Shown here piece by piece: positions 12,407 through 16,695 of a stretch of DNA of 16,695 nucleotides. The notes under the pieces are model-generated. The model worked only from the letters and a program-made list of their open reading frames with translations, was not told the origin of the DNA and ran no database searches. This stretch comes from DASWHF01 sp036393295 (lineage in GTDB: Bacteria; Pseudomonadota; Gammaproteobacteria; Acidiferrobacterales; UBA6901), in assembly GCA_036393295.1 (NCBI GenBank), contig DASWHF010000025.1:1-16695 (forward strand). The letters run 5' to 3'. How positions within the stretch are numbered: position 1 is the stretch's first letter; every line of letters starts with the position of its first letter. A program made the position numbers and the translations under genes.

Positions 12407-13303
12407 TCATTGGAGCGATTCACCCGTCAGCCGCTCCAGCGCCTCGCGGTATTTCTGCGCGGTGCGCGCGGCGATTTCGGCGGGCAGCTCGGGGCCGGGG
12501 GCGGTCTTGTTCCAGTCGAGGGTCTCGAGGTAATCGCGCACGTATTGCTTGTCGAAGCTCGGCGGGCTGATGCCGGGGCGATACCGGTCGGCCGGCCAGA
12601 AGCGCGAGGAGTCGGGGGTCAGCACCTCGTCGATCAGCGTGACCCGGCCGTGCTCGTCGAGGCCGAACTCGAACTTGGTGTCGGCGATGATGATGCCGCG
12701 CGCCAGCGCGTAGTCGGCGGCGTGCCGGTAGAGCGCGAGGCTGATGTCGCGCACTTGTGCGGCGACGTCCTTGCCGAGCAGGCGCTCGGTTTCGGCGAAG
12801 TCGATGTTCTCGTCGTGCGCGCCGACCGCGGCCTTGGTCGAGGGCGTGAACAGCGGCTCGGGCAGGCGGTCGGCCTGCTGGAGACCCGCCGGAAGGTCGA
12901 TGCCGCAGACCTTGCCGGTCCGCTGATACTCCTTCCAGCCGGAACCCGCGAGATAGCCGCGCACGATCGCCTCGACCGGCAGCGCCTTGAGCTTGCGCAC
13001 CACGACACTGCGGCCTTCCAGCGGCACGCGCTCGCGCGCGTCCGGCACGGCCGCCGCCAGCGTCATGGCGCTCAGCTGGTTCGGGACGATGTGCCGGGTG
13101 CGCCCGAACCAGAAGTTCGACAGCCGCGTCAGGATCCGGCCCTTGTCGGGGATCGGCGTCGGCAGCACCACGTCGAAGGCCGACAGCCGGTCGGTGGTGA
13201 CGATGAGCATATGCCTGTCGTCGATGTCGTAGATGTCGCGCACCTTGCCGCGGTGGCGCAGCGGCAGGGATTTGAGATCCGAGCTGTACAGGCTGTCTGA
13301 CAT
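12407..13303 (-). CDS. purC: Phosphoribosylaminoimidazole-succinocarboxamide (SAICAR) synthase
   Basis: De novo purine biosynthesis enzyme joining CAIR and aspartate with ATP to make SAICAR in the cytoplasm. It has 298 residues, the longer class of the family. Signatures seen are HRGKVRDIYD (17-26, ATP-binding region), VEAIVRGYLAGSGWKEY (110-126) and LIDEVLTPDSSRFW (223-236), all intact. The ATG is preceded by CGGAG. It heads a two-gene arrangement with the antiporter, which is unusual company for a purine gene; the link is probably only shared transcription. A TACAAT -10 candidate lies 40 bp upstream. Confidence 0.97.
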   Translation of the reverse strand: MSDSLYSSDLKSLPLRHRGKVRDIYDIDDRHMLIVTTDRLSAFDVVLPTPIPDKGRILTRLSNFWFGRTRHIVPNQLSAMTLAAAVPDARERVPLEGRSVVVRKLKALPVEAIVRGYLAGSGWKEYQRTGKVCGIDLPAGLQQADRLPEPLFTPSTKAAVGAHDENIDFAETERLLGKDVAAQVRDISLALYRHAADYALARGIIIADTKFEFGLDEHGRVTLIDEVLTPDSSRFWPADRYRPGISPPSFDKQYVRDYLETLDWNKTAPGPELPAEIAARTAQKYREALERLTGESLQ

Positions 13304-13342
13304 GGGGCTCCGGGCAGGTCGAATATCGGTCGTTGGCGTCGG

Positions 13343-13348
13343 ATTGTA
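13343..13348 (-). promoter_or_regulatory. Possible -10 element for purC
   Basis: TACAAT on the minus strand (5 of 6 to consensus), in an AT-rich spot (AAAATAGTACAAT) within the 94-bp gap between the ATPase stop and the purC start. It would give a leader of about 33 bases. No matching -35 is seen 17 bases upstream, where the sequence is GC-only, so this is a weak call. Confidence 0.35.
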
Positions 13349-13397
13349 CTATTTTGCCGGCCGGCGCGCGCCTGCTCCGGCGTCGACCCCATCGGGC

Positions 13398-16179
<2,782 letters not shown>

Positions 16180-16193
<14 letters not shown>

Positions 16194-16581
16194 AGGGGAA
16201 GCGCACATGCCCGAAGCGCACCGCCAGCACCGCCAGCGCCAGGATCAGGATCGCCGCGGCGAGATAAATCATCACGTGCGGCTCGGTCTTGTCCATGCCG
16301 ATGATGATATACCGCGCCAGCGCCACGATCGCGATGTAGATCGGATAACGCAGCGGCAATTTGCCGCTGGAGACGTACAGCCCGACCATGGTGAGGACTT
16401 CCAGGTAGATGAACAGCAGCAGGATGTCCTCCAGGCGCACGTGGCGGTTGTCCACCATCAGCATGACCTCCTGGCCGATCGCGACCAGGGTCGCGAGGCT
16501 GATGATCAGCAGGCCGGCCCACTCGGCGAGGTGCAGGGCATACAGGACACGACGATCGGGCTCATGGGAGGGGTTACGCAT
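16180..16581 (-). CDS. PsiE-family small membrane protein
   Basis: A 133-residue protein with four hydrophobic helices and the family's conserved centre (LEDILLLFIYLEVLTMVGLY, then LPLRYPIYIAIVALARYIII). E. coli PsiE is induced by phosphate starvation; its biochemical role is unknown. ATG 16581 is chosen because AAGGAG lies seven bases upstream, although the frame stays open to the window edge. It overlaps the P-type ATPase start, so the two genes probably form one operon and may act together at the membrane. Upstream, CATAAT on the minus strand could be a -10. The remaining bases to the window end hold a palindromic repeat and no gene. Confidence 0.85.
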
Positions 16582-16664
16582 GGTCGACTCCTTATTATGG
16601 TGTTGTAGGTACTCGATCGATATCAATTCATGGTCCGCGTCCGCGCAAGCGGCGCGCAGCCGGC

Positions 16665-16693
16665 GTGGGTAGGGTGGGGCCCAGCCCCCCCAC
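16665..16693. repeat. Palindromic G/C-run repeat at the window edge
   Basis: GTGGGTAGGGTGGGGC is followed closely by CAGCCCCCCCAC, an imperfect inverted repeat with the GTAGGGTG core also seen in the palindrome at 2676-2729. It looks like a member of a dispersed intergenic palindrome family. It may continue past the window, so its borders are uncertain. Confidence 0.35.
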
Positions 16694-16695
16694 AA

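Noticed and set aside
16613..16626. Second FNR-type box (TCGATCGATATCAA) upstream of the PsiE-like gene
   Set aside because: It has one mismatch and lies only about 38 bp from the start codon, too close for an activating site with a normal leader. No properly spaced -10 is seen.

Overview
The window reads as chromosomal DNA of a GC-rich proteobacterium. The multihaem respiratory cytochromes, the YeeE/YedE sulfur-compound transporter family and an FNR-type operator suggest a facultatively anaerobic sulfur- or nitrogen-compound-metabolising gammaproteobacterium. This placement is inferred from gene content and base composition, not from a marker gene. Apart from one thioredoxin-fold gene at the left end, every gene lies on the minus strand.

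Left part (89-7764): two related respiratory modules sit side by side. Module B, in transcription order, is a DUF302 protein (7764-7216), a membrane-anchored octahaem cytochrome c of the tetrathionate reductase (OTR) family (7152-5497) and a 4-helix cytochrome b (5492-4890). It ends at a strong intrinsic terminator. Its promoter carries a perfect FNR-type box placed exactly where a class II FNR activator would bind, so anaerobic induction is likely. Module A is a small monohaem cytochrome c (4567-4169), a YeeE/YedE transporter (4098-2833), a palindromic MITE-like element and a second octahaem cytochrome (2624-1020). Downstream of it, where the cytochrome b gene should be, lies a 7-codon ORF (1015-995). 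It consists of the first two codons of that cytochrome b joined to its last four codons and a stop, and a similar terminator follows. Module A therefore looks like a duplicate of the module-B core that lost cytochrome b by a near-perfect in-frame deletion. A periplasmic TlpA-like protein converges on its terminator.

Middle part (8048-10535): a tandem universal stress protein with two intact ATP-binding motifs, and a membrane protein fused to a spermidine-synthase-like domain.

Right part (10723-16581): housekeeping and transport genes. These are a Kef/CPA2-type cation:proton antiporter with an NAD-binding domain, closely following purC (SAICAR synthase), then a P2-type cation ATPase overlapping a small PsiE-family membrane protein upstream of it.

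How it may work (inference): in module B, quinol electrons would pass through cytochrome b to the octahaem reductase, which sits on the periplasmic face by a C-terminal helix. The substrate could be tetrathionate, nitrite, hydroxylamine or another S/N compound. Module A pairs a diverged octahaem enzyme with a sulfur-compound transporter and a c-type cytochrome, so it may use a different electron partner or borrow module B's cytochrome b. The sequence does not decide the substrates or the direction of electron flow.
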